Shown: piece by piece, positions 47,815 through 54,648 of the stretch
Position numbering within the stretch: the first letter of the stretch is position 1
Layout: every line of letters starts with the position of its first letter
Source: Acinetobacter populi
Lineage (GTDB): Bacteria > Pseudomonadota > Gammaproteobacteria > Pseudomonadales > Moraxellaceae
Direction of reading: 5' to 3'
Assembly (NCBI RefSeq): GCF_002174125.1
Contig: NZ_NEXX01000001.1
Coordinates: forward strand, 434,001-498,000
Length of the DNA: 64,000 bases
The notes under the pieces: model-generated
What the model was told of the DNA's origin: nothing
The model's database searches: none
The model's input: the letters and a program-made list of their open reading frames with translations, nothing else
Made by a program: the position numbers and the translations under genes

Positions 47815-49008
47815 ATGGATAATTTTTCTTCTCCTACTGTTTCCAAACAGGCAAAGATTTATATCTGCGCAGGTATTGCCGCATTGATTGTGGTACATGC
47901 CATTGGTCGCTTTGCTTTTACACCCTTGCTACCATATTTTATTCAAGATGGTATGTTCAGTATCGAACAAGGCGCCAATCTAGCCACCTTAAATTATGCG
48001 GGCTATTTAATCGGTGCGCTAACTGCGGTTAAGTTTAGCCACGTCCATCAACTCAAGCCACTCCTATTGACCTCTTTAATCCTCAATTGCCTATGCACAT
48101 TATTACAATGCTGGATCAGCAATTTTGATGCTTTACTCATGTTGCGACTGCTTAATGGCATCACCAACGGCATTGTCTTTGTTCTTGCTCCTTCGCTGAT
48201 TCTGGAATGGCTAGTCACACATCAAAAGACACATCTCAGTGGACTGGTTTATCTTGGGGTTTCTATTGGTTTAATTCTGGATAGTATGTTAATTGACTGG
48301 ACAGCCAATCTTTTTACCGGTGCAATGCGCTGGTTGCCTGTGGCCTTTTTGAGTGTTCCATTAACATTGTATAGTGTATTTTATCTTAATCAGATTGTAA
48401 TCCGGCCCCACCAATTATCAGGCACGTCCTCTTCACAAAAATTATTTGATCACAATACCACGCCTTTATTTATTGCCTATGCTGGCGCAGGTTTGGGTTA
48501 TATCTTACCTATGACATTTTTGCCAACACTGGCACATGATGTTGCAAGTCAGCATACGTTCTGGGTTAAAAACGTCTGGCTAGTGACTGCTATGGCCTGC
48601 CTGATTTTTTTACCGTTTTGGAATTGGCTGGGAGCAAGATTTACTGACCGTTTTGCTTTACTAGGCTCTTATTTAATGCAGATTATTGGTGTTGCTGGGG
48701 TGTTAATATTTCCCAATATTCTTGGTGTTTTAATCTGTGCAGTTTTTATGGGCGCAAGTTTTATGGGTACTGTGGTCAGTTCGCAACGTATTGCCAAGTT
48801 TTTCCAACCGCAACAAGGAGCAAAACTATATGCACTCTTGATTAGCCTGTATGCTGGCACCCAATTGCTAGGCCCATGGTTGGCAAAACTATATATTCAA
48901 AATGGCGGAACCTTATTGCACAGCTTTAGCTTTGGTTTATTGGCATTAATTTGGGGATTTATCTGGACCTTTAGGGTACCAAAGCATCACTCAACATCAT
49001 TTGATTGA
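47815..49008 (+). CDS. MFS transporter, YbfB/YjiJ family
   Basis: A 397-residue permease with about 12 hydrophobic segments. The N-terminal block IVVHAIGRFAFTPLLPYFIQDGMFS followed by ANLATLNYAGYLIGAL is typical of the YbfB/YjiJ family. The substrate is unknown. The last 22 codons and the stop lie in a 209-bp segment repeated at 53014-53222, so this gene marks the left border of the acquired region. The upstream LysR gene is the probable regulator. Confidence 0.9.
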   Translation: MDNFSSPTVSKQAKIYICAGIAALIVVHAIGRFAFTPLLPYFIQDGMFSIEQGANLATLNYAGYLIGALTAVKFSHVHQLKPLLLTSLILNCLCTLLQCWISNFDALLMLRLLNGITNGIVFVLAPSLILEWLVTHQKTHLSGLVYLGVSIGLILDSMLIDWTANLFTGAMRWLPVAFLSVPLTLYSVFYLNQIVIRPHQLSGTSSSQKLFDHNTTPLFIAYAGAGLGYILPMTFLPTLAHDVASQHTFWVKNVWLVTAMACLIFLPFWNWLGARFTDRFALLGSYLMQIIGVAGVLIFPNILGVLICAVFMGASFMGTVVSSQRIAKFFQPQQGAKLYALLISLYAGTQLLGPWLAKLYIQNGGTLLHSFSFGLLALIWGFIWTFRVPKHHSTSFD

Positions 49009-49151
49009 ATTATCTTGCTAATAATCGTTGTGTCAATACGCTGTTTAAATCTCGTCAACCATCAACAACCAGATAAATAATAACTTGCTGTTCAACGATA
49101 CGATAAATGAGCCGATAAGTATAAATAAAAACTTGTCGATAGTCCTGAATA
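48943..49151 (+). repeat. Direct repeat, left copy (DR-L)
   Basis: A 209-base segment that aligns without gaps to 53014-53222; I count 12 differences by eye, about 94% identity. Weaker similarity extends upstream to about 48924. It covers the last 22 codons of the MFS gene and the 3' part of a parE gene. Similarity fades into gapped, weak matching after 49151. Confidence 0.9.
49010..49151 (-). pseudogene. parE toxin remnant
   Basis: The 3' portion of a RelE/ParE-type toxin gene, homologous to the end of the intact copy at 53081-53413. It keeps the frame encoding VLTQRLLAR at the C-terminus, but a CGA codon of the intact copy is TGA here (plus-strand TCA at 49055-49057), interrupting VVDGR. 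The 5' part is missing: after about 49151 only short blocks such as GGATAAT still match. The interval 49152-49334 holds no other gene and must contain the promoter of the dioxygenase gene. This is a dead copy. Confidence 0.85.
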
Positions 49152-49334
49152 TACAAAATAGTTTTTTAGGATAATATCTGCATAAGGATATGATAGCAGA
49201 TTGAATAGATCTCTACTGCTTCATACTTGTGCTGACATCGCAATATTATTCAAAAAAATCAACTATTTTATTCAATACTTAAATCACAACAAATCTTACT
49301 CTACATAAAATTTTTATGGACAGGTGAGGTTACA

Positions 49335-49973
49335 ATGTTGAAGCTCTTAGAGCTCAAAGACGAATTTAGGTTAGTACCCTTGGAGACTTTTGATCATCTC
49401 AATGAAGATAAATATCTAAAAGCACAGGATAAATTCCGTTTTAGAGCATATAGCACTGGGAATTTAGTTAATTCTATCTTGAAATGGAAAGAAGAGAATT
49501 CCTCATTTTTACAGAGTAAAGAGTTAAATAATTACATGGGAGATGTTGTACGACATTTTAATCAATTACCTCCTAGAAGTAAAAAATATATAAATATAGT
49601 AATTAGATCCTTATTTGATAGTTCTACAATTCCTAAAGCTAATTATGAGATTGGATGTCACCAAATACGTATTATAGCTACAGATAAATTTAATGGTTAT
49701 CCTGCACCTGAAGGATTTCATAGAGATGGATTCGATTATATTGCCATACATTGCGCACAGTTAAATAATGTCAATGGTGCTATATCTTTAGTTCGTTCTT
49801 TAGATAATAAGGAAAAACTATATGAGCATATTTTACTACCTAGCCAAATTATGGTTTTAAATGATAATAAGGTAGAACATTATATTACTCCCATAACACC
49901 TAAAATTCCAAACAAAAAGGCCTATAGAGATATTTTTGTTATTACATTTAATAAAAAGGAAATTTTTTTATGA
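49335..49973 (+). CDS. 2OG-Fe(II) dioxygenase, amino-acid hydroxylase type (PF10014-like)
   Basis: A 212-residue protein that I place, by motif, in the 2OG-Fe_dioxy family of free-amino-acid hydroxylases (isoleucine dioxygenase IDO and relatives). The iron site reads HRDGFD (His129, Asp131) after PAPEGF, and the distal His is His182 in NDNKVEHYITPI; Arg198 (YRDIFVITF) is placed to bind 2-oxoglutarate. HQIRI at 109-113 matches the family's pre-motif strand. The ATG has a GAGG site 6 bases upstream. The stop overlaps the start of the PLP-enzyme gene (ATGA), so the two are coupled. The gene is far more AT-rich than the housekeeping genes around it. Likely reaction: hydroxylation of a branched or aliphatic L-amino acid; the substrate is not readable. 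Confidence 0.82.
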   Translation: MLKLLELKDEFRLVPLETFDHLNEDKYLKAQDKFRFRAYSTGNLVNSILKWKEENSSFLQSKELNNYMGDVVRHFNQLPPRSKKYINIVIRSLFDSSTIPKANYEIGCHQIRIIATDKFNGYPAPEGFHRDGFDYIAIHCAQLNNVNGAISLVRSLDNKEKLYEHILLPSQIMVLNDNKVEHYITPITPKIPNKKAYRDIFVITFNKKEIFL

Positions 49974-51052
49974 ATATTGCAAACTACACTATTCAAGAAT
50001 GGTTATTTAATGAAGCACAAGGAAAATTCAAATATGATCTTGCTGAAAGCGGCGTTCAATTCCAACATGTTAAAAACTTAGAAATTAATCCAGATTGGGA
50101 GTTAGACTACAGCCTAGACAGGGGTAATAATAATTTAAGAAAAGTTGTAAAATCACAATATAATACCTATGAAAAATTATTACATTCCATCATCACACAT
50201 GGTGCACAAGAAGCGTTATATATTTTTTATCGTTCATTTTTGAAAGACAATGATCATGTTGTCGCAACCTCACCAGGATGGCAACAAGCATGGGAAGTTC
50301 CTAAAAGTATGAATTGTAAAGTTACATTACTAGAATGGTCTTCAAATCAAAACTTTCCTATAGAAAAACTACGAGAGTCAATTTCCAGTAAAACTAAGCT
50401 TTTGATATTGAATAGTCCATGTAATCCCACAGGTAAGATTTTAAGCAAAAGAGAATGGGAAGAAATAATATCAATATGCAATAGTAAGAATATTTTTATT
50501 GTGAATGATGAAGAGTATTTATTAGATCTTTCAGATTCAATTATCAATAAATATGATCAATCATTATCTGTATCAAGTTTATCGAAAATCTATGGTTTGC
50601 CAGCACTAAGATTAGGTTGGGCTGTATCAAGAAATAAAAAAATAATTGAAGAAATGATTAATTATAAAAGATACACAACAGTTTCAAACTCTCTTCTCTT
50701 AGAAAAAATTGCAGAAAATATTTTGCTTGAAAAAGAGACTCATATAAATAGATATTATGCATATATTGATGCAGGTAGACCTTATCTAGATAAATTTTCA
50801 ATACTTACAAGAGATTATTTAGAACTCTCTACGCCTCAAAAAACACCTTTTGCTTGGTTTAATACAAAGAAATCTATTAATTCATCTTCTTTAGCTAGAG
50901 AGTTACTCGAAAAACATAAACTTCTCGTTATGCCAGCAGAGGTATTTGGCACACAAAATGGACTTCGTTTAACTTATGCTCGTGATAAAGAATTACTCTG
51001 TCTATGCTTAAATATGATTTTAGAAACTTTAGGAATCAATGAACGCTTATAA
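49970..51052 (+). CDS. Fold-type I PLP-dependent aminotransferase-like enzyme
   Basis: A 360-residue class I/II aminotransferase-fold enzyme. The PLP lysine is Lys206 in SSLSKIYGLPALRLGW; the NSPCNPTGK box holds Asn152, NDEEY (Asp180, Tyr183) contacts the cofactor, and Arg333 in GLRLTYARD would bind the substrate carboxylate. It is shorter than typical 390-residue aminotransferases. Its start overlaps the dioxygenase stop by 4 bp, implying joint expression. Such a dioxygenase/PLP pair could transaminate, or eliminate and cyclise, a hydroxy-amino acid, as the VioC/VioD pair does in capreomycidine synthesis (analogy only). Same low GC as its neighbours. Confidence 0.88.
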   Translation: MNIANYTIQEWLFNEAQGKFKYDLAESGVQFQHVKNLEINPDWELDYSLDRGNNNLRKVVKSQYNTYEKLLHSIITHGAQEALYIFYRSFLKDNDHVVATSPGWQQAWEVPKSMNCKVTLLEWSSNQNFPIEKLRESISSKTKLLILNSPCNPTGKILSKREWEEIISICNSKNIFIVNDEEYLLDLSDSIINKYDQSLSVSSLSKIYGLPALRLGWAVSRNKKIIEEMINYKRYTTVSNSLLLEKIAENILLEKETHINRYYAYIDAGRPYLDKFSILTRDYLELSTPQKTPFAWFNTKKSINSSSLARELLEKHKLLVMPAEVFGTQNGLRLTYARDKELLCLCLNMILETLGINERL

Positions 51053-51070
51053 GAGAGTATTGGCTTTATA

Positions 51071-51772
51071 ATGAACATTAAAAAATTAATTTATGTTTTT
51101 AAACTTACTTTACCTATTGCAACTGCATACATTCCACTCGGTCTAGCGCTGGGGGCATTTGTTGTTTCCAGTGGTATTGACTGGTTCTTTGCACCACTTG
51201 CGGCGTTAATAATTTTTGCAGGTTCAATTGAATTTTTAGTGGTAAGTTTTATTCTATTTGACTTGCCACTCATTACCATTGCATGGACAACTTTGGTTGT
51301 AAATTTTAGGCATATTTTCTATGGCTTATCATTCCCACTAACCTCTTTATCCCATCCCTTGCAAAAAATTTATGGTGTATTTGCACTTACGGATGAAACT
51401 TATGCTATTACCTGTGTAGGAGATAACACAAAGTTAGATGGCGTAAGTATTACTTTATTACAAATAATTAGTCATATTTGGTGGGTAGGTGCAACCTGTA
51501 TTGGTGCATTATTAGGAACATTTCTTCCCTCCAGTATTACAGGTTTTGAGTTTGCTTTAACAGCAATGTTTTTGACTTTAGCAATAGATGCAGCTCGAAA
51601 AAGTGCTGAAAATAAACTCATTTTTTATGCACTAATTTCTGGCGTTCTGGCATGGTGTGTTGAATTTTATTTCATAAAATCCTCATTTTTATTTATCGGA
51701 TTACTCTGCTATTTAATACTCGTAAGTAAAGATTATAGAAATGAACAAAACATGGAATATATAGATGTCTAA
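51071..51772 (+). CDS. azlC: AzlC-family amino-acid exporter, large subunit
   Basis: A 233-residue integral membrane protein with about six to seven helices. The N-terminal PIATAYIPLGLALGAFVVSSGIDWFFAPL and FAGSIEFLVVSFI segments are typical of AzlC, and VNFRHIFYGLSFP is the family's conserved central block. AzlCD complexes export branched-chain amino acids and analogues such as 4-azaleucine. It lies 18 bp after the PLP-enzyme gene and overlaps azlD by 8 bp. In this context the likely cargo is the product of the upstream enzymes; that is inference. Confidence 0.9.
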   Translation: MNIKKLIYVFKLTLPIATAYIPLGLALGAFVVSSGIDWFFAPLAALIIFAGSIEFLVVSFILFDLPLITIAWTTLVVNFRHIFYGLSFPLTSLSHPLQKIYGVFALTDETYAITCVGDNTKLDGVSITLLQIISHIWWVGATCIGALLGTFLPSSITGFEFALTAMFLTLAIDAARKSAENKLIFYALISGVLAWCVEFYFIKSSFLFIGLLCYLILVSKDYRNEQNMEYIDV

Positions 51773-52088
51773 TTTTTATATCATCAATGTAATCATCGTT
51801 GTCGCATTAGTTACTATCGGACTTAGAATTGCACCTTTTATATTAATGGATAAATTAACCAATAATACCTATTTAAGATATATTGGAAGAAAAATGCCTG
51901 TCGGCGTAATGATCCTTTTAGTACTATATACGTTTTTACATATTGATTTTAGTATTTCACCCTATGGATTACCCTATATTCTAGCAGCCCTTGTAGTAAT
52001 ACTCATATATGGTTATTTTAAAAACATTCTGCTCGCAATTGTTGGTGGATTATTCATACACTTAATTCTAGTCAATTTTATTTTCTAA
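51765..52088 (+). CDS. azlD: AzlD-family amino-acid exporter, small subunit
   Basis: A 107-residue protein with four hydrophobic helices and the typical AzlD features: an N-terminal helix, then TIGLRIAPFILMDKL, and RKMPVGVMILLVLYTF. It is the obligate partner of AzlC. The 8-bp overlap with azlC indicates coupled translation. It is the last gene of the four-gene plus-strand unit and converges with the AraC regulator gene 15 bp downstream. Confidence 0.9.
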   Translation: MSNFYIINVIIVVALVTIGLRIAPFILMDKLTNNTYLRYIGRKMPVGVMILLVLYTFLHIDFSISPYGLPYILAALVVILIYGYFKNILLAIVGGLFIHLILVNFIF

Positions 52089-52103
52089 TTTAAGCCCTAT
52101 CAA

Positions 52104-52922
52104 TTATACGGATTTAATTTTTTTAACTGCTAATGGTGTATATCCATAGTGTTGTTTAATTAATCTGTTAAAATGGGCTTGATCGGCATATCCGTATTGG
52201 TTCGCGACATCCTGAATTTTTTTACCTTGTATTAAGGTGTAAAATGCACTTTCTAATTTCATTTGCATGAAATAACTATAAGGTGTTAGGCCAAAAATTT
52301 GCTTAAATTTTTTAATAAAATGATATTCAGATAAATGTACTGCTTGAGCAATATCTGAAATTTTTATTGTTTTATCAACTGCTTGTTGCATTATCTCGAT
52401 ACTCTTTAGGAGTTGATTTCTTTCATTACCCAACAATACCATCTCATCAGCAAATTCAATAAGCGCATAAAAAAGTTTCCATCCTGCATCCAAAACATCT
52501 TGTGGTGGTTTTTGTGCTTGTCTTGCCACATCAAAATACGTTTTAAATAGATGAATTACATTTTGATCAAATATTGCGCACTGGGGAAAAATCAAAGGAA
52601 TCAGTCGATGTTTCTCCTGAGTTATAATAATCTCATGCATAAAATTTTGACTAATTCTAATATTTTTAATCGAAAGCGGCTCTTTACCGATGCCTTTTCC
52701 ATAATGAACATTACCAGGATTGATAATACATAATTGGTCTCTATTAAAATATGAAATACTATTATTATGCTTTAACTCTAAAAGCCCTGAGGTAATCAAA
52801 GTAAAATCATAACCCAAATGGAAATGTGGTGCACATTCTAAAGATAAATTTTGTACCTGAGATGTAACAACTTCAGGAAAAACTGGATGAACCTTAAAAT
52901 CTGAATATTTTAATGTACTCAA
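52104..52922 (-). CDS. AraC-family transcriptional regulator with cupin sensor
   Basis: A 272-residue protein. The N-terminal cupin-like sensor has CAPHFHLGYDFTLITSG and CIINPGNVHYGKG; the C-terminal part carries two helix-turn-helix motifs (KISDIAQAVHLSEYHFIKKFKQIFGLTPYSYF and KIQDVANQYGYADQAHFNRLIKQHYGYTP). AraC proteins of this type often control azlCD-like exporters in response to an amino acid. No early ATG exists: the start appears to be TTG at 52922, with an AGGAG site 7 bases upstream. It is convergent to the four-gene unit, so it would act in trans on the promoter before 49335. Confidence 0.9.
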   Translation of the reverse strand: MSTLKYSDFKVHPVFPEVVTSQVQNLSLECAPHFHLGYDFTLITSGLLELKHNNSISYFNRDQLCIINPGNVHYGKGIGKEPLSIKNIRISQNFMHEIIITQEKHRLIPLIFPQCAIFDQNVIHLFKTYFDVARQAQKPPQDVLDAGWKLFYALIEFADEMVLLGNERNQLLKSIEIMQQAVDKTIKISDIAQAVHLSEYHFIKKFKQIFGLTPYSYFMQMKLESAFYTLIQGKKIQDVANQYGYADQAHFNRLIKQHYGYTPLAVKKIKSV

Positions 52923-53013
52923 TAATATCTCCTCATTTCTTATAAATACAAATTCTTCCGTAAAAATTAGATGTCTGTTTTCTAATTTAATTTTCCCTTT
53001 AGCTTTGATTTAA

Positions 53014-53079
53014 GCATTAATTTGGGGATTTATCTGGACCTTTAAGGTGCCAAAGCATCACTCAACATCATTCGATTGA
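53014..53079 (+). pseudogene. Orphan C-terminal fragment of the MFS gene
   Basis: This stretch encodes the last 21 residues and stop of the MFS protein (ALIWGFIWTFKVPKHHSTSFD), differing from the intact gene by a single Arg-to-Lys change. There is no start, promoter or upstream MFS sequence beyond a few matching bases back to 52997. It is a by-product of the event that inserted the cassette. Confidence 0.85.
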
Positions 53080-53222
53080 ATTATCTTGCTAATAATCGTT
53101 GTGCCAATACGCTGTTTAAATCTCCTCGACCATCAACAACTAGATAAATAATAACTTCCTGTTCAACGATACGATAAATGAGACGATAAGTATAAACAAA
53201 AATTTGTCGATAGTCCTGAATA
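53014..53222 (+). repeat. Direct repeat, right copy (DR-R)
   Basis: The partner of 48943-49151: 209 bases without gaps, 12 differences by eye. It includes an orphan MFS tail and the 3' third of the intact parE gene. The AT-rich insert lies between the two copies. Confidence 0.9.
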
Positions 53223-53413
53223 CCCAAGCCAATTAACTCTTTCGGATAATTTCCACTTTCTGAAAAAGCAGACAAATCATCAATTAATGTCAGAAACCGA
53301 TCAAGAACATCATCAGCCCGAAATATGCCGTCCTGTCCAGCAATATAATCATAAATTAAAGGTAAATCTTCGGCAGCAGCATCCGTCATCAATACGGTAT
53401 AAAATCTACTCAT
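53081..53413 (-). CDS. RelE/ParE-family toxin, apparently intact
   Basis: A 110-residue toxin of the ParE/RelE fold: AAEDLPLIYDYIAGQDG near the N-terminus, PKELIGLGIQDYRQIF in the middle and YRLIYRIVEQEVIIYLVVDGRGDLNSVLAQRLLAR at the end, the usual conserved strands. ParE toxins poison DNA gyrase and RelE toxins cleave mRNA; the sequence resembles the ParE side more, but activity is untested. The ATG overlaps the end of the former antitoxin frame by ATGA. The antitoxin gene upstream is broken, so either the toxin is silent or inactive, or the truncated antitoxin, or another one, still neutralises it. Confidence 0.88.
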   Translation of the reverse strand: MSRFYTVLMTDAAAEDLPLIYDYIAGQDGIFRADDVLDRFLTLIDDLSAFSESGNYPKELIGLGIQDYRQIFVYTYRLIYRIVEQEVIIYLVVDGRGDLNSVLAQRLLAR

Positions 53414-53687
53414 ACCTTATCAATTTTTTCTTGTTTCAATTGAGCAATCACATCTCTTGCCGATTGTACTTTACCCGCTACAAACTCTTGCTGACCCAAT
53501 GCCAGAATTTTTAGCAATTTAGGGTTTATTGTGTTTCTTCATAAGATGTCACATCTTGTAAAACGACTTTTGCTTCACTATTTTGGGTAATAATTAAAGG
53601 TTCCCGTTGCTCATTCAGTTTGGTCAAGACTTCCGCAACATTAGCCTTTAAATAACTGATCGGTTTAATTCGTGAAGTTAGACTCAT
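53410..53687 (-). pseudogene. Phd/YefM-type antitoxin gene broken by a stop and a frameshift
   Basis: From ATG 53687 the frame encodes 53 residues (SLTSRIKPISYLKANVAEVL ... DVTSYEETQ), a Phd/YefM DNA-binding domain, and stops at TAA (53526-53528). Downstream, a second frame encodes LKILALGQQEFVAGKVQSAR and a short tail ending at a stop that overlaps the toxin ATG, exactly the C-terminal toxin-binding half expected. The two halves are separated by a nonsense codon (probably from GAA) and a one-base loss. So the N-terminal half could still be made as a repressor, but the toxin-binding half could not be made in frame. Confidence 0.8.
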
Positions 53688-54037
53688 CAAAATACATCCT
53701 GCTTATGAGATCCGTCTAAATATAGTCTTACTGCAATCCTAAACTATTTTCACTTCACCCTTTTCATACCACCTTACCAAGCATGCCATCAAAAACTTTT
53801 TTTGGATTTATTTAGTTTTGATTTTCACAGTTGTAAATCAACCTGTAAAGTAAGTAATACCAATAGTTATATTCAGTTTTGACCGAGTATCTAAACAAGA
53901 TACTACGCAAGTCTGGGTATGAAGTCCTTAATTTATTAAGATTGACATAAATTCAGGTCATTAATAATTATCATTTTATAAGCTTTAAATTATGATAACT
54001 TACAATGATGAACATATTTTTATATGGGAAAAATATT
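53688..54037. other. Intergenic region between antitoxin remnant and RidA gene
   Basis: A 350-bp AT-rich gap. A consensus -35 TTGACA at 53942-53947 is followed 15 bp later by AATAAT (53963-53968), a possible promoter for the RidA gene. AATAATTATCATTT at about 53963-53976 resembles part of a Fur box but is not a full match. No ORF of note is seen. Confidence 0.4.
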
Positions 54038-54526
54038 ATGAATTTCGATTTACATTTTAATGAAATAGCTAAAAATTTAGGATTTGATATTTCAGAGGAA
54101 ATTAAAATTGGTGGAAAATATACATCACTCATTGAACACAATGGATTAGCTTATATTAGTGGGCAAATTCCAAGAATTGGGGATACTGTTCAAATTATTG
54201 GTAGAGTTGGTGATGAGGTTGATTTAAGCCAAGCTCAACTTGCAGCACAAATTAGTACAATACGCGCTTTAGCAATCTTAAAACAGCATTACGGTAGCCT
54301 GAATATTGTAGAAAAAATTCTACAGATGAATGTATTTGTTCACTGTGCTTCAACTTTTACTCAGCATAGCGAAGTATCAGATGGAGCTTCCGAAGTTTTA
54401 TATAAAATTTTTGGTTTAGAGTTAGGAAAACATACACGAACATCTGTTGGCGCTAATCAACTTCCCAAAAATGCATCAGTAGAAATTAATTTTATTATTG
54501 CCTTAAATAGCATAAAAAACGAGTAA
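54038..54526 (+). CDS. RidA/YjgF-family deaminase-like protein
   Basis: A 162-residue protein of the Rid superfamily. The start at 54038 follows a GGGA site; an upstream ATG at 54005 lacks one. Family features are GLAYISGQIPR, the trimer-interface region, and the C-terminal RTSVGANQLPKNASVEINF, where the Arg is the catalytic residue of RidA enzymes. RidA hydrolyses reactive enamine/imine products of PLP enzymes. The base composition is as AT-rich as the insert's genes, so it may have been acquired with them, although it lies outside the repeats. It converges with purL across a shared terminator. Confidence 0.85.
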   Translation: MNFDLHFNEIAKNLGFDISEEIKIGGKYTSLIEHNGLAYISGQIPRIGDTVQIIGRVGDEVDLSQAQLAAQISTIRALAILKQHYGSLNIVEKILQMNVFVHCASTFTQHSEVSDGASEVLYKIFGLELGKHTRTSVGANQLPKNASVEINFIIALNSIKNE

Positions 54527-54590
54527 ACATTGTTATTTAAAAATGAAAAATATTACGCTTTTAATATAAATTAAGAATCCCTAGAACTAA

Positions 54591-54621
54591 AAAAGCCGAA
54601 TTGATTTAAAATTCGGCTTTT
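54591..54621. terminator. Bidirectional terminator between RidA gene and purL
   Basis: A 12-bp perfect stem (AAAAGCCGAATT / AATTCGGCTTTT) with a 7-base loop, followed by T residues on both strands. It lies 28 bp after purL's stop and about 65 bp after the RidA stop. Confidence 0.85.
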
Positions 54622-54648
54622 TATGATCTTATTTTCAGTTATTACAAT

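Noticed and set aside
49152..49334. Attachment site or integrase remnant at the left edge of the cassette
   Set aside because: No tRNA gene, integrase fragment or short core repeat was seen; the only repeat is the 209-bp segment.
53963..53976. Fur box before the RidA gene
   Set aside because: Only part of the palindrome matches in a very AT-rich stretch, and RidA has no iron link; left as a note in the intergenic entry.
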